A DNA stretch of 40,044 nt, from NCBI RefSeq assembly GCF_004212215.1, contig NZ_QVFV01000002.1, positions 1,277,326 to 1,317,369 on the forward strand, written 5' to 3'. Position 1 is the stretch's first letter; each line of letters opens with the position of its first letter. A program made the position numbers and the translations under genes. Shown in pieces: positions 7,988 to 16,939 of the stretch. Under the pieces are notes generated by a model. It searched no databases and was not told the origin of the DNA. It saw only the letters and a program-made list of their open reading frames with translations. Source of the DNA: Leptolyngbya iicbica LK (GTDB taxonomy: Bacteria > Cyanobacteriota > Cyanobacteriia > Phormidesmidales > Phormidesmidaceae).

Positions 7988-8264
7988 TAGCAGACTCATA
8001 AAGTATCACAGTTATGAAGATCGTGGCAATCAGGTAAGCAGAAATTCGGCCAATTTCGGGCGGTCTTGTGGAACAGGTCAGCAAGACTCCAGTGTTAGTT
8101 CACCCTGAGGTCACGATCGCCAGTCATCGGGTTCGCCTTTTCCCTCGCTTCAGTCAGACTGCAACATGAGGCGAGGGAGTGATCCGGATTTTTTAGCGCT
8201 GCACTGCCAGCATGAACGTTGCCTGGGTTGGCATTGGCACAACTTGGCTGACATAGACGCAGCC

Positions 8265-11200
8265 TTAGCGAGATGGATTGTCCTCTTCATCGGTGGTGTC
8301 AGGTGTCGAAAGCCCAAAACTGTCGGGAGAGTCAGCTGGAATCCCTTCCAGGGCAGCGAGCACTTCTGGTGGTAAACCATCTAATGCTGTGTCCATGTCG
8401 GGATCGGGCTCTGGAGACTCAGCAGGCATAGAGGACATGGCTGAGGGCGCTGCGGGCGCAGCAGTCTGAGGCATCACTAGGGTTTCATCCTCATCTTGAT
8501 CCGCGTTCGGCGCTGGTGCGGTGGCACTGGTGGCCATTTCTTCTTGTTCAGGGAGGTCTGACTCCCCGGCCAGAATGGCTTCGACCTCGGGGGGCACACT
8601 CACTGGATTGGTGAGCGGGGCCTCGGGGTCGGCGTCTTCAGGCTCGGCGGGCAAATCATCGATTGCTTGCAAAATCTCTTCAGGGATGGCCGTCTCTGGC
8701 GTATCAGGCAGAGGATCTGCTGGACTGATGGCGGCAGATGGGGGCTGGATGACAGTCTCCGTCGGCGGTTGATCAGCTGTGGGCAAATCGTCGATCGCGG
8801 CTAATAAGTCGGACGGCAACTCCTCATCAAAGCTAGGGGGAGGGGCCGTCTCGGCAGAGCTGAGGCCGATGGGGCCAATGGGCACGTCGGTGGGCAGATC
8901 TGGTGCCGCTGGAGAAGCCGTAGGGCGCGGAGCAGGCGGTGGCGGCGGCGCAAAGTCAGCCGTCGGGGAGGGGGAAGCGCTGTCACTGGCCGACTCGTCA
9001 GCGATCGCAAAATCGAGCGAGGGCATTGACTCCGGAGCGGGAGTAACCTCTAGGGGCGAGGAGGCCGCTCTGCTGACAGCGGGGGTGCCCAAGTCGAGCG
9101 GAATATCGTCATTCTGGCCCCCAAGGGCAGTCGCCTGTTGGAAACACTTGCGGGCTTCGGCTTCACGCCCCATTTGCTGCAGGGCTTTGCCTTTGCCTTG
9201 CCAAGCCGCAGCAAGGTTGGGATTGAGCTCGATCGCTTTATCAAAGCAAAACAAGGCTTCGTCTAGCTGACCCATCGGGATAAAGACATTGCCCTTACCA
9301 ATCCAAGCGGCAGCATCATCGGGATCCATTTCTAACGAGCGGTTGAGGCTCTTGAGGGCTTCATCTGAGCGGCCTAAGTTAGCGAGGGTGGCTCCACGAC
9401 GGGCTAACCCTCGCGCAATGACAGCGCTGGCCCCGACCAAAGTCGTCCCAGCGGCGGCAGCCTTCAGGCGTTCCATATCGGCCAACTCGATCGCTTTGTT
9501 AAAGCGATCGAGCGCCAGTTGATACCGCCCGGCGTTGCCGAAACTAACGCCTTCTTGCAATGTTTGCTTGGCTTGGGCGAGAGAGCCGTCAATGGCCTCG
9601 GTGGTTAAATCAGAGGCAAATCCAGCCAGGGGGACGGCGGCGGCAGTGGAGGAAACCGTTTCACTGGGAACCGTGGCATCGGAGCTGGACGCTGGGCTCG
9701 TGGCAAAATCGTTTGCCGAAAAGTCGTCTGCCGAAAAATCGTCCGCTGACAAGCTCTCCACCGCACCATTTGAGCCCACTGTTACCTCATTGGTCTCGTC
9801 AGTGGCGTCAGTAGGGCTGAGGTCAGACGTCACCTCGTCGTCATCATCAATATCGTCGGTCTCTTGCTGAAAGCTGCGCAGCAGCCCGAGCAGCAAAATT
9901 GCTAGCAGCGCTAGGGGAATAATCCACAAAACCTGGGGCGGCAAGCCTTGTAGCTGTCCCCACAAATTTTGCAGCTGTGGGGGCAGATTACCCGCGATCC
10001 CACTCTCGTCACCCTCTGCACCCTCGGCGTTGGGGCCGGAGGTAATGGCACCCGTGCTATCGCGTAACTGAGGCGAATCTCCCGCGCTCACCACGAGTTG
10101 TTGACCATCTGGACTGAGCGCCAGGGCTTCCACGGGAGCCCCGACATCCGTTAAGGGCTCGCCCACGGGCACACCGTCGCCTGAGAGATATTGCAGTGCG
10201 CCGGTTTCATCGCCAACGACAATGCTGTTGCCTGCGGCATTGGTGGCGATCGCCGTGACGGGACCAGAAACGGTCAGCGGCTCGCCAATGTTGGTGCCAT
10301 CCGCGGCCCATTGCCGCACGGTGCCATCGGCACCGCCAGAGAAGAAGCGACCATCGGGCAACACGGCCAGCGATCGCACCGCGCCCTGGTGTCCGGTGAT
10401 GGGCTCGCCCCGCTGGGTGCCATCGGCCAAATTCCATAGACGAATGGTGCCATCGTCACCCGCCGTAATCAGGGTGCTGCCGTCAGTACTGAGAGCGGTA
10501 TCGTGCACGGTGCCCGCATGGCCCGCCACGGGTTCCCCAACGGGATTACCCGTGGCATCCCACCGTTGCCAGGTACCCGTCTGAGTCGCGCTAATCACAC
10601 CCCCATCGGGCTGCGCCGTCAGACTGGTAACCACCGCATTGCCAGAATTACTGGGTTCGCCCACGGGGTTGCCGTCGGCATCCCACCAGCGCAGGGTGGC
10701 ATCGGCCCCGCCGCTAATCAACCGCTGTCCATCGGGGCTAAAGGTGAGCGCGGTCACGGGTCCCGTATGGGCGGGAATGGGATCCCCCACGGCGGTACCA
10801 TCCGCTTGCCGCAGGATCAGGTTGCCGTCGCGATCGCCGATCACAAACCCTTGCCCATCGGGGCGCATCGCAGAGACGTAGTCGGGTAAATCGGCGACCG
10901 CCACATCCGCCGCTTCCGCCGCTTTGGCCTCGGCCACAACGGCTTGCCCTTCGGCATCGGTCGCCAGGGCTAAAAAGGCAGACGCTGACGGGGAAAGGGG
11001 CTCACTGCCCTGGTAAACGTAGTTGCGGGGTTGCGAATAAGGATATTGCCCACTGTCGGGGGTGGTGCCATACATCGGCAGCACTCGCACATTTTCTTGG
11101 CCGAGCACCTGGCTGGCGATCGCATAACTGATGCCGTTATCCCCTAATTCCGCCACCACCGCTGCGGTGCTGTCACTATCGACCTGGATGGCTTTTTCCC

Positions 11201-11858
11201 CAGCCGTCATATCCCCGCCAAACACGTCGTATTCCCCTAAGGCGGCCCGCGTGTCACTGGTTTCGGGGCGATCAATAAAGCGAATGGGCAGATCTGGCCC
11301 CCCCACCTGATTCCAATTGGTGACGGTGCCCCAGAAAATGTTGACAAAGTCCGTGGCTTCCAACTCTCCGGAGAAGGGATTATCGGTGCCGACAATGATG
11401 GCAATTTTTTCGCGACTGACGGAAACGGGCACTAATCCTGCGGCCTGCTGTTCCGCCGTCAAAGGCCGCCCGATCGCAATCAGTTCCACGTCGCCCGCTT
11501 GCAGATTTTTTAGCGCCACATCAGCGGGTTGTTCGACCACTGTGACCGTGGCGTTGGGATATTTTTCTTCAAACGCTTGCACCAGCGATCGCGTGATCGT
11601 GGCCATGCTGGCGGTGCCCTCAATGGTCAGGCTCGCATCAGCGGGCAAGCCCTCCGCCGGGGCCTGAAACTTGGGCTCAGCGTTGGCCGCCGCCTCTGGA
11701 GAGTCTGCCGTCGGGGCCGCCTCGGCATCAGGACTATCCATGGCATCGGGATTATCGACCCCTTGAGCCAGTTTGGCTGCCTGCGTGCCCGTCAGGGTTG
11801 GGGTGGCAAACCCGGCTGCCACTAACAAAACAATGAATAAAGAGCGCTTTTGCACCAT
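8265..11858 (-). CDS. Exported PstS-like / WD40-like / TPR membrane protein
   Basis: A product of about 1197 residues from the ATG at 11858, preceded by GAGGAG at a 7-nt spacing. A signal peptide (RSLFIVLLVAAGFATPTLTGTQA) is followed by a phosphate-binding-protein-like domain (~55-320: LTIEGTASMATITRSLVQAF, NIFWGTVTNWNQVGG). About seven WD40-like blades follow (~340-600: GHQGAVRSLAVLPDGRFFSG, DGTIRLWNLADG), then a transmembrane helix (~645-665: VLWIIPLALLAILLLGLL). After it come TPR units (~770-920: AAWIGKGNVFIPMGQLDEAL) and a 280-residue acidic, Pro/Ala-rich tail. The topology would place ligand-binding and propeller parts in the periplasm and TPR in the cytoplasm, suggesting a sensor or scaffold. 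I do not know a characterised protein with this whole order. Phosphate binding is not shown; the solute-binding fold may serve another ligand. Confidence 0.8.
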   Translation of the reverse strand: MVQKRSLFIVLLVAAGFATPTLTGTQAAKLAQGVDNPDAMDSPDAEAAPTADSPEAAANAEPKFQAPAEGLPADASLTIEGTASMATITRSLVQAFEEKYPNATVTVVEQPADVALKNLQAGDVELIAIGRPLTAEQQAAGLVPVSVSREKIAIIVGTDNPFSGELEATDFVNIFWGTVTNWNQVGGPDLPIRFIDRPETSDTRAALGEYDVFGGDMTAGEKAIQVDSDSTAAVVAELGDNGISYAIASQVLGQENVRVLPMYGTTPDSGQYPYSQPRNYVYQGSEPLSPSASAFLALATDAEGQAVVAEAKAAEAADVAVADLPDYVSAMRPDGQGFVIGDRDGNLILRQADGTAVGDPIPAHTGPVTALTFSPDGQRLISGGADATLRWWDADGNPVGEPSNSGNAVVTSLTAQPDGGVISATQTGTWQRWDATGNPVGEPVAGHAGTVHDTALSTDGSTLITAGDDGTIRLWNLADGTQRGEPITGHQGAVRSLAVLPDGRFFSGGADGTVRQWAADGTNIGEPLTVSGPVTAIATNAAGNSIVVGDETGALQYLSGDGVPVGEPLTDVGAPVEALALSPDGQQLVVSAGDSPQLRDSTGAITSGPNAEGAEGDESGIAGNLPPQLQNLWGQLQGLPPQVLWIIPLALLAILLLGLLRSFQQETDDIDDDDEVTSDLSPTDATDETNEVTVGSNGAVESLSADDFSADDFSANDFATSPASSSDATVPSETVSSTAAAVPLAGFASDLTTEAIDGSLAQAKQTLQEGVSFGNAGRYQLALDRFNKAIELADMERLKAAAAGTTLVGASAVIARGLARRGATLANLGRSDEALKSLNRSLEMDPDDAAAWIGKGNVFIPMGQLDEALFCFDKAIELNPNLAAAWQGKGKALQQMGREAEARKCFQQATALGGQNDDIPLDLGTPAVSRAASSPLEVTPAPESMPSLDFAIADESASDSASPSPTADFAPPPPPAPRPTASPAAPDLPTDVPIGPIGLSSAETAPPPSFDEELPSDLLAAIDDLPTADQPPTETVIQPPSAAISPADPLPDTPETAIPEEILQAIDDLPAEPEDADPEAPLTNPVSVPPEVEAILAGESDLPEQEEMATSATAPAPNADQDEDETLVMPQTAAPAAPSAMSSMPAESPEPDPDMDTALDGLPPEVLAALEGIPADSPDSFGLSTPDTTDEEDNPSR

Positions 11859-12075
11859 TCCGAAACTCCTCACCGATTAGCCGCCGATACAGCCCGGGGC
11901 CGCTTGGGCATGGCATCCCGCACTGGATGTTCCGATAAGGATACTAAGGATATGAGATTTCGAGTGCCCAACGTTGCAATCTGTCGTAGTGCGGGGGTGG
12001 CATTTGCGATCGCCCTACGATAGGTTAAGCGCACAGGGAGGATGCTCGGGTCTGGGCTACCCCAGAAGAAGGCTG

Positions 12076-12729
12076 ATGTTGGTAACGAAAACACCCAATC
12101 GTAAAGTGACCGTCTGGTCAGCGCTGAGCTGGGGGCTCGGTCTGATGCTAGGCGCGATCGCGGCAGCCCCGAGTTGGGCATCTGACGCGGCCCCAGAGCC
12201 CTTTTTGCGGCCGCCGATGGTGTGTCCTCAGGATGTAGAAACCCTGACCACCGGACTGCTGCGCGACTTGCCCAGTTATGCCAATCGAGTGGCCCGCCGC
12301 ACCCTGGGCACCACCCCCGACGATACGCAGTTTGGCACGATGCTGGTGGCGGGGCGGGCCGAATTTGAGCCCTTACCCCTCGAATCTCTGGCGTTTGAGC
12401 CCGTTGCAGACGACGCTACGCAACAAGTCTTTTTCACCATGTTAGAACGACGCTATCTCGAGGGTGAAACCATCCGGCAGGAGCAGTATCACTGGCTATT
12501 TTTGGTCCCCACAGCGGACGGGTGGCGACTGACGTTAATGTTTTCCCGCTTGGGGGCAGCGGACCAGCCGACCCGCCCCCCCACGCCGCCCCAAGAGAGC
12601 AGCGACGGCATTATGGGTCAAGCGGTGCGTTTATGGCTGCGAGACTGCCGCGCGGGCACGCTGTTTCCCATTGAGGCAGACCCGCCAGAACCCGAGGCGA
12701 CAGACATGCCCGAACCGACCGGACGATAA
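12076..12729 (+). CDS. Exported protein of unknown function
   Basis: A product of 217 residues from the ATG at 12076 ([10 protein letters not shown]), with a signal peptide ([28 protein letters not shown]). The mature part has a [26 protein letters not shown] segment, a central beta-rich region ([38 protein letters not shown]), a proline-rich linker and a C-terminal [12 protein letters not shown] block with a second cysteine that could pair with the first. It looks like a conserved cyanobacterial hypothetical. It is divergent from the large envelope protein, sharing a ~215-bp promoter region, so a joint role is possible. Its last 112 bp overlap the end of cofH on the opposite strand. The upstream extension to 11974 is unlikely to be translated. 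Confidence 0.65.
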   Translation: MLVTKTPNRKVTVWSALSWGLGLMLGAIAAAPSWASDAAPEPFLRPPMVCPQDVETLTTGLLRDLPSYANRVARRTLGTTPDDTQFGTMLVAGRAEFEPLPLESLAFEPVADDATQQVFFTMLERRYLEGETIRQEQYHWLFLVPTADGWRLTLMFSRLGAADQPTRPPTPPQESSDGIMGQAVRLWLRDCRAGTLFPIEADPPEPEATDMPEPTGR

Positions 12730-13844
12730 AGGGTATCGCGCTGTTGATGGGGTCGATTGATTGAGGCGATCGCCCCTTGCAAGTCATTCACCGTCATACA
12801 AGTGCCGCCTTTGGCTCCGGCCATGGTGGTGATGTGCTCTTCCATCAGGGTGCCGCCGATGTCGTTACAGCCCCAATTTAGGGCGTCAATTGCCCCCTGG
12901 AGTCCCAACTTGACCCAGCTTGGCTGATGATTGGGAATCCAGTGGCCCAGATAAATGCGGGCCACTGCCGTCAGGTGCAAGACGTCTTGCAGAATGGGCT
13001 GATCGCGGCCCACCCGGCGCCGCAGCGGTTGGGGAGCCGACTCGCCGACAAAGGGCAGCAAAATAAATTCGGTGATGCGGGCCGGTTTGCCTTGGGCGAT
13101 CGCCTGCTGCTGCAACTGCCGCAGTTTCTCAAAATGAGTGATTTGCTGGGCGGGCGTCTCGATGTGTCCACACAACATCGTGCTGGTGGTGGGGAGTCCC
13201 AACTGGTGGGCCAGCCCGACGATTTCCAGCCAGGTAGCACTGTCAATTTTTTCTGGGCACAGCACCCGGCGCACGTCATCATCCAGCACTTCCGCCGCTG
13301 TCCCCGGTAGGGAACCCACCCCCGCCGCCTTTAAGGCCGTAATCACCTCGACATAGCTCAGGCCATCTTCCCGCGCGATGAACTGCACCTCTTGGGGCGA
13401 AAAGGCATGTAAGTGTAGTTGCGGCCAGGCGTCTTTGATATTGCGCAGCAGCTGAACGTAATATTGCAGGCTGCTGCCGTTGACTTTTGCCGTGGGATTC
13501 AGGCCCCCCTGCATACAAATCTCGGTTGCGCCCTGGGCGACGGCTTCGGCGGCTTTTTCGGCCATGGCTCCCCAGTCGAGCCAAAAGGCTCCGTCGTCCC
13601 CATCGTCGCGACGAAAGGCGCAAAAACTACAGTGCTGTTCACATATGTTGGTGAAATTGAGGTTCCGGTTCACCACATAGGTCACGGTGTCGCCCGTTTG
13701 TCGCTGTCGCAACGCATCCGCCGTGGCCTGAATGGCGGCGATCGCCGCCGGGTCTGACGTGCGCAACAAAGTCAGCCCTTCATCCGGGGTCACATCGCCG
13801 CCGTCTAACGCTCGGTTCAGAATGGGGTCTAGGGAATGGGACAT
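12618..13844 (-). CDS. cofH: FO synthase subunit 2 (CofH), radical SAM
   Basis: 408 residues from the ATG at 13844 ([23 protein letters not shown]). The radical-SAM cluster motif is C68-x3-C72-x2-C75 in [14 protein letters not shown]; the GG-type SAM motif region ([10 protein letters not shown]) and [10 protein letters not shown] fit CofH. The protein joins 5-amino-6-ribitylaminouracil with a tyrosine-derived group, the second half of FO (deazaflavin) synthesis; CofG does the other half and is not in the window. In cyanobacteria FO serves as an antenna of class I photolyases. The C-terminus carries a ~35-residue Ser/Gly-rich extension ([19 protein letters not shown]) that overlaps the end of the convergent gene, beyond the usual fold. 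Confidence 0.9.
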   Translation of the reverse strand: MSHSLDPILNRALDGGDVTPDEGLTLLRTSDPAAIAAIQATADALRQRQTGDTVTYVVNRNLNFTNICEQHCSFCAFRRDDGDDGAFWLDWGAMAEKAAEAVAQGATEICMQGGLNPTAKVNGSSLQYYVQLLRNIKDAWPQLHLHAFSPQEVQFIAREDGLSYVEVITALKAAGVGSLPGTAAEVLDDDVRRVLCPEKIDSATWLEIVGLAHQLGLPTTSTMLCGHIETPAQQITHFEKLRQLQQQAIAQGKPARITEFILLPFVGESAPQPLRRRVGRDQPILQDVLHLTAVARIYLGHWIPNHQPSWVKLGLQGAIDALNWGCNDIGGTLMEEHITTMAGAKGGTCMTVNDLQGAIASINRPHQQRDTLYRPVGSGMSVASGSGGSASMGNSVPARQSRSHKRTA

Positions 13845-14119
13845 AGCGGTTCTCAAAACTCAGCAACAGCGCAGCAACTCTCCCATTGTGAAGGAGAACC
13901 CCGTTGGTTAACCAGCCTGGTTCTCAATGGGATGAATGGACTACTCGGCCAGGGAGCGTGTAGGGGGGAGGGTCGCTCTTGGGGGCAAGCATTACCCGCA
14001 TCGGGATTGAGATTATGGCTGCCCTCACGAATCTGTATAAAAACTCTGTCCAACGAGCGATCGCCCTGCCTTTACAATGACAACAGGTTTACCGACTATT
14101 TTTAAACTTTGAAGAGCTC

Positions 14120-14461
14120 ATGTTGAAATCAACCACTCGCCATGTCTTGATTTACGCCGCTGAAGTTGTTGACGATGAGTTAGTGCCCAGCGACTCGGTG
14201 CTGACGCTGGATATTGACCCCGACAATGAGTTTCTCTGGAGTGATGAAGCGCTCAAGAAAGTCAATGATGAATTCGATCGCCTGGTGGCCGCCGCCGGCA
14301 ACTGCGAACTCACGGACTACAATCTGCGCCGCATCGGCTCTGACTTAGAACACTTCATCAAAGAGCAGTTGCAGAACGGCGAAATCAGCTACAACCTGAA
14401 AACTCGTGCCCTAAACTACAGCATGGGACTCCCCCGCGTCGTGAGCGAAGCCGAAGGGTAA
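14120..14461 (+). CDS. ndhM: NAD(P)H-quinone oxidoreductase subunit M (NdhM)
   Basis: 113 residues, the usual length. LKSTTRHVLIYAAEVVDDE at the start, DPDNEFLWSDEALKKVNDEFD in the middle and LKTRALNYSMGLPRV at the end match cyanobacterial and chloroplast NdhM. It is a peripheral subunit on the stromal/cytoplasmic side of the photosynthetic NDH-1 complex, which accepts electrons from ferredoxin for cyclic flow and CO2 uptake. It appears monocistronic, with a 275-bp upstream region. Strong evidence for a cyanobacterial source. Confidence 0.95.
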   Translation: MLKSTTRHVLIYAAEVVDDELVPSDSVLTLDIDPDNEFLWSDEALKKVNDEFDRLVAAAGNCELTDYNLRRIGSDLEHFIKEQLQNGEISYNLKTRALNYSMGLPRVVSEAEG

Positions 14462-14529
14462 AGCCGATCGCCGATTCACCCGCTGGCGATCGCCGCTGGG
14501 TGGAACTGACGTGCTTCCCCCATCCCCCC

Positions 14530-14548
14530 CCGGAAATCACATTTCCGG
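14530..14548. terminator. Hairpin downstream of ndhM
   Basis: CCGGAAAT (14530-14537) and ATTTCCGG (14541-14548) form a perfect 8-bp stem with a CAC loop, 69 bp after the ndhM stop. There is no T tract, so intrinsic termination is uncertain. Confidence 0.35.
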
Positions 14549-14564
14549 CCTCATGCAATCTGCA

Positions 14565-14670
14565 GTCAGGTGTCGAGAGCCCAAAAAATTAAAGCATGGG
14601 CATTTAATCTTCAGTGTGGGCAGCCGAGACGGCTGCCCGACAAAACTTGGAGTTTATAAAATCCGGTTTT
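14565..14670 (+). repeat. Dispersed repeat, copy A
   Basis: This segment starts with the CAGTCAGGTG...GAGAGCCC block, continues with TTAAAG(C)ATGGGCATT(T)AATC and AGTGTGGGCAGCC, has a GGCAGCCGAGACGGCTGCC hairpin, then ACAAAACTTGG. The reverse complement of 36285-36417 shows the same blocks in the same order, with a longer centre. No coding frame is present. It may be a non-autonomous mobile repeat. Confidence 0.65.
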
Positions 14671-14808
14671 CTCAACCCCTCATTGCCTGCTGAGAGATGA
14701 ACGGAGCTATCTGCGCAATGCTAAAAGCAAGTAGCGTGGGAACATCTAGGAACCGTGATTGCCAAAGCAAGCGGTCGTTGACCACCGAGCGATCGCGGCG
14801 GCCTGCCA

Positions 14809-15906
14809 TCACGGTGCAGTCAACAAAGTGCCATCCTGCTTGATGAAACCCCAACCTGACTCCAGTCGCACCCGGGCTAACCCCTCAGCAAACGGGCCAG
14901 CATTTTGAAAAGTAGGCGGAATCACGGCATCGCCCGCCAGGTTGATGTAGCCATACTGCCCGGCGATTTGCACGGCGGCCATACCCTCAGAGAAATCGGC
15001 AGCGTAGTCAAACTCGCCCGCGATCGCGACCTCTCCGGTGCGATCAATGTATCCCCACTGCCCCCCTTGCAGCGCCACCGCGTGACCTTCGGCAAAGTCG
15101 GAGGCATAGTCCAAGACCGGCTCAATCACCCACTCGCCCTGGGTGTCGATAAAGCCCCACTTTTGTCCCTGGCGCACCCGGGCTAACCCTTCGGAAAAGT
15201 TGAATGCCCCGTCAAAGGTGAGGGGAATCGCGATGCTGCCATCTGGGGCAATGTAGCCATACTGGCGATCGACTTTCACCACCGCCCGACCTTCCGAAAA
15301 CTGCCACGCATCTTTGAACTGGGGCGCAATGACGAGGTCGCCCTCCCGATTCACATACCCGTAGACGCCGTCTTGTTTGACCACGGCCAATCCTTCAGTA
15401 AAGCTTTCGACCAGGGCAAACTCTGGCTCAATGACCCATTGGCCTTGGGTATTGATGAAGCCATATTTCTGGCCGCCCTGCACCGCTGCCAAGCCCTCAG
15501 AAAAATCCTTGGCTTGCTTAAACTGCACATTGATGGCCCATTCGCCCGAAGGGTCAATATAGCCGTGATAATCACCCGCGCGCGCCACCGCCAACTGTTC
15601 TGAAAACGCGCCCGCCACTTCGACATTGGCGTCGGCGATCGTTGTCACCCACTGCCCAGTGGTGTCGATATAGCCTAGTCGCTCGCCCAACCGGACGGCT
15701 GCTGTACCTTCGGCAAAGTCAGTGGCACTCTCAAAAACTAACGGTTCCGGCATGACCTGAGCAGTCTCGATCGCAGTGGGACTTATGAACTCTACCACCA
15801 CGGCTGTCGGTGGGGCCGACCCTTGGGCGGCGGGCAGACCACACCCCGCGATCGCCCAGACACCGCAACTCATCATCATTGGCCCCGTCCAGTGTGGAAA
15901 TATCAT
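14809..15906 (-). CDS. WG-repeat lipoprotein
   Basis: 365 residues from the ATG at 15906 (MIFPHWTGPMMMSCGVW). The N-terminus has a lipobox (AIAGC), so the mature protein is probably lipid-anchored from Cys20. Nine WG (KWG) repeats fill the rest, each of the form FxEGLAxVxxGxxxGYIDxxGxWV: for example FSEGLAAVQGGQKYGFINTQ, FSEGLARVRQGQKWGFIDTQ and FAEGLARVRLESGWGFIKQD. WG repeats make a beta-rich scaffold, often in surface or periplasmic proteins, with no defined enzymatic role. A pair of 13-bp direct repeats lies upstream. Exact function unknown. Confidence 0.85.
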   Translation of the reverse strand: MIFPHWTGPMMMSCGVWAIAGCGLPAAQGSAPPTAVVVEFISPTAIETAQVMPEPLVFESATDFAEGTAAVRLGERLGYIDTTGQWVTTIADANVEVAGAFSEQLAVARAGDYHGYIDPSGEWAINVQFKQAKDFSEGLAAVQGGQKYGFINTQGQWVIEPEFALVESFTEGLAVVKQDGVYGYVNREGDLVIAPQFKDAWQFSEGRAVVKVDRQYGYIAPDGSIAIPLTFDGAFNFSEGLARVRQGQKWGFIDTQGEWVIEPVLDYASDFAEGHAVALQGGQWGYIDRTGEVAIAGEFDYAADFSEGMAAVQIAGQYGYINLAGDAVIPPTFQNAGPFAEGLARVRLESGWGFIKQDGTLLTAP

Positions 15907-15978
15907 GGCCCGAGAATGCGGCTGCGCCTTCAAATACTGCTGTCTTTAACCTGACAGGAGAAAATTGCATTCGGGGCG

Positions 15979-16011
15979 ATCCGTCACAATTTGGGCCAAT
16001 CCGTCACAATT
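15979..16011. promoter_or_regulatory. Two 13-bp direct repeats upstream of the WG-repeat gene
   Basis: ATCCGTCACAATT occurs at 15979-15991 and 15999-16011, exactly 20 bp apart, about two helical turns. It lies 73 bp upstream of the WG-repeat gene start and beyond the TetR gene end. Spacing of this kind is typical of tandem response-regulator sites, but the binding protein is unknown. Confidence 0.45.
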
Positions 16012-16078
16012 CGCAGCAACTGGCTGCCGCAGCGCTGCCATGGGGCAGGGGCGGATTGGTTCCCTCAGCGCCAGTCCG

Positions 16079-16765
16079 CTACGGCTCAGCAGGGGGCGCA
16101 CTCTCACGCCGGAGGGTTTCGAGCCCAGCCAGCAGGAGATTGAGGCCAAATTCAAAGTCATGGAGGCCAGTGTGTTCGCCGCTCATGACTTGTTGCGTCA
16201 GGCGATGCAGATAGGGGTACCGCTCTGGGGGCACCATCGCCACATAAGCTTGGGCCGCTTGGGCGTATTCGTCCGCCTCAAAGGGAAAGTTCAGCGCTTG
16301 CAATGTGAAGCCGTAAATGTGGCTATCCATCGCATTCCACGCATAATCCGCCAGGGGATACGAGAACCCGGCTTCGACCAAACAGCCCAACGTCGCGTCT
16401 ACATAACGCAGCATCGCTGGCCCCACATTCACCCTCGACATCAGCGCCAGCGTGGCCCAGGAATGGCGCAACAGCACCGCATGGGCGGACGTGGCCCGCT
16501 GCCGCATGGCGGTTTGCCAATCGACCGTCAGGCTCGGCAGGGCGATCTCCGCGACCACCAACTCGACCATGCCATCGATCATGTCGTCTTTATTCGCCAC
16601 GTGATTGTAGAGGGACATGGCCTTGACCCCTAACGCCTGGGCCAACTTGCGCATCGATAGGGCGGCCAATCCCTCGGCATCGGCCTGCTGCAGCGCCACC
16701 TGCAAAATGCGATCTCGACTCAGGGGCAGCACCCCCAGCGATTCCGTCGATGTCGATTTAGCCAT
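16079..16765 (-). CDS. TetR-family transcriptional regulator
   Basis: 228 residues. The N-terminal HTH is clear: RDRILQVALQQADAEGLAALSMRKLAQALGVKAMSLYNHVANKDDM (about residues 19-64), with the LYxHxxxKxxL signature of the family. The C-terminal domain (SLTVDWQTAMRQRATSAHAVLLRHSWATLAL and later GLNLLLAGLE) resembles the TetR_C_1 type. It is divergent from an oxidoreductase gene, and two identical-armed palindromes lie in the shared promoter region. It probably represses that gene and itself until a small ligand binds. The ligand cannot be read from the sequence. Confidence 0.9.
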   Translation of the reverse strand: MAKSTSTESLGVLPLSRDRILQVALQQADAEGLAALSMRKLAQALGVKAMSLYNHVANKDDMIDGMVELVVAEIALPSLTVDWQTAMRQRATSAHAVLLRHSWATLALMSRVNVGPAMLRYVDATLGCLVEAGFSYPLADYAWNAMDSHIYGFTLQALNFPFEADEYAQAAQAYVAMVPPERYPYLHRLTQQVMSGEHTGLHDFEFGLNLLLAGLETLRRESAPPAEP

Positions 16766-16846
16766 TGCAACCTTTCGTTACCTTTCCAAAAACATCGCCG
16801 CCGCTCTCGTTTGACGACTGGTTGACTATCGTGACCGTCTTCCATA

Positions 16847-16886
16847 TTGACAAACTTACGCCGTAAGTTAAACTTACACTGTAAGT
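16847..16886 (+). promoter_or_regulatory. Promoter with two TetR-type operators
   Basis: Two palindromes ACTTAC-N3-GTAAGT lie at 16854-16868 (spacer GCC) and 16872-16886 (spacer ACT), centres 18 bp apart. A TTGACA (16847-16852) and TAAACT (16869-16874) with 16-bp spacing form a candidate promoter for the oxidoreductase, with operator 1 filling the spacer. This explains repression by the divergent TetR protein. Confidence 0.7.
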
Positions 16887-16939
16887 CGAAGAAATGCGAC
16901 TGCATCCTATCCAATACGGTTGCCATGGGAGGTGACTCG

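Noticed and set aside
7988-8264. Possible second att site or gene between tRNA-Val and the large protein gene
   Set aside because: No repeat of the tRNA 3' end and no supported frame; likely the tRNA promoter region.
8278-11825. Many plus-strand frames opposite the large WD40/TPR gene
   Set aside because: High GC and repeated domains generate long shadow frames; none shows motifs.
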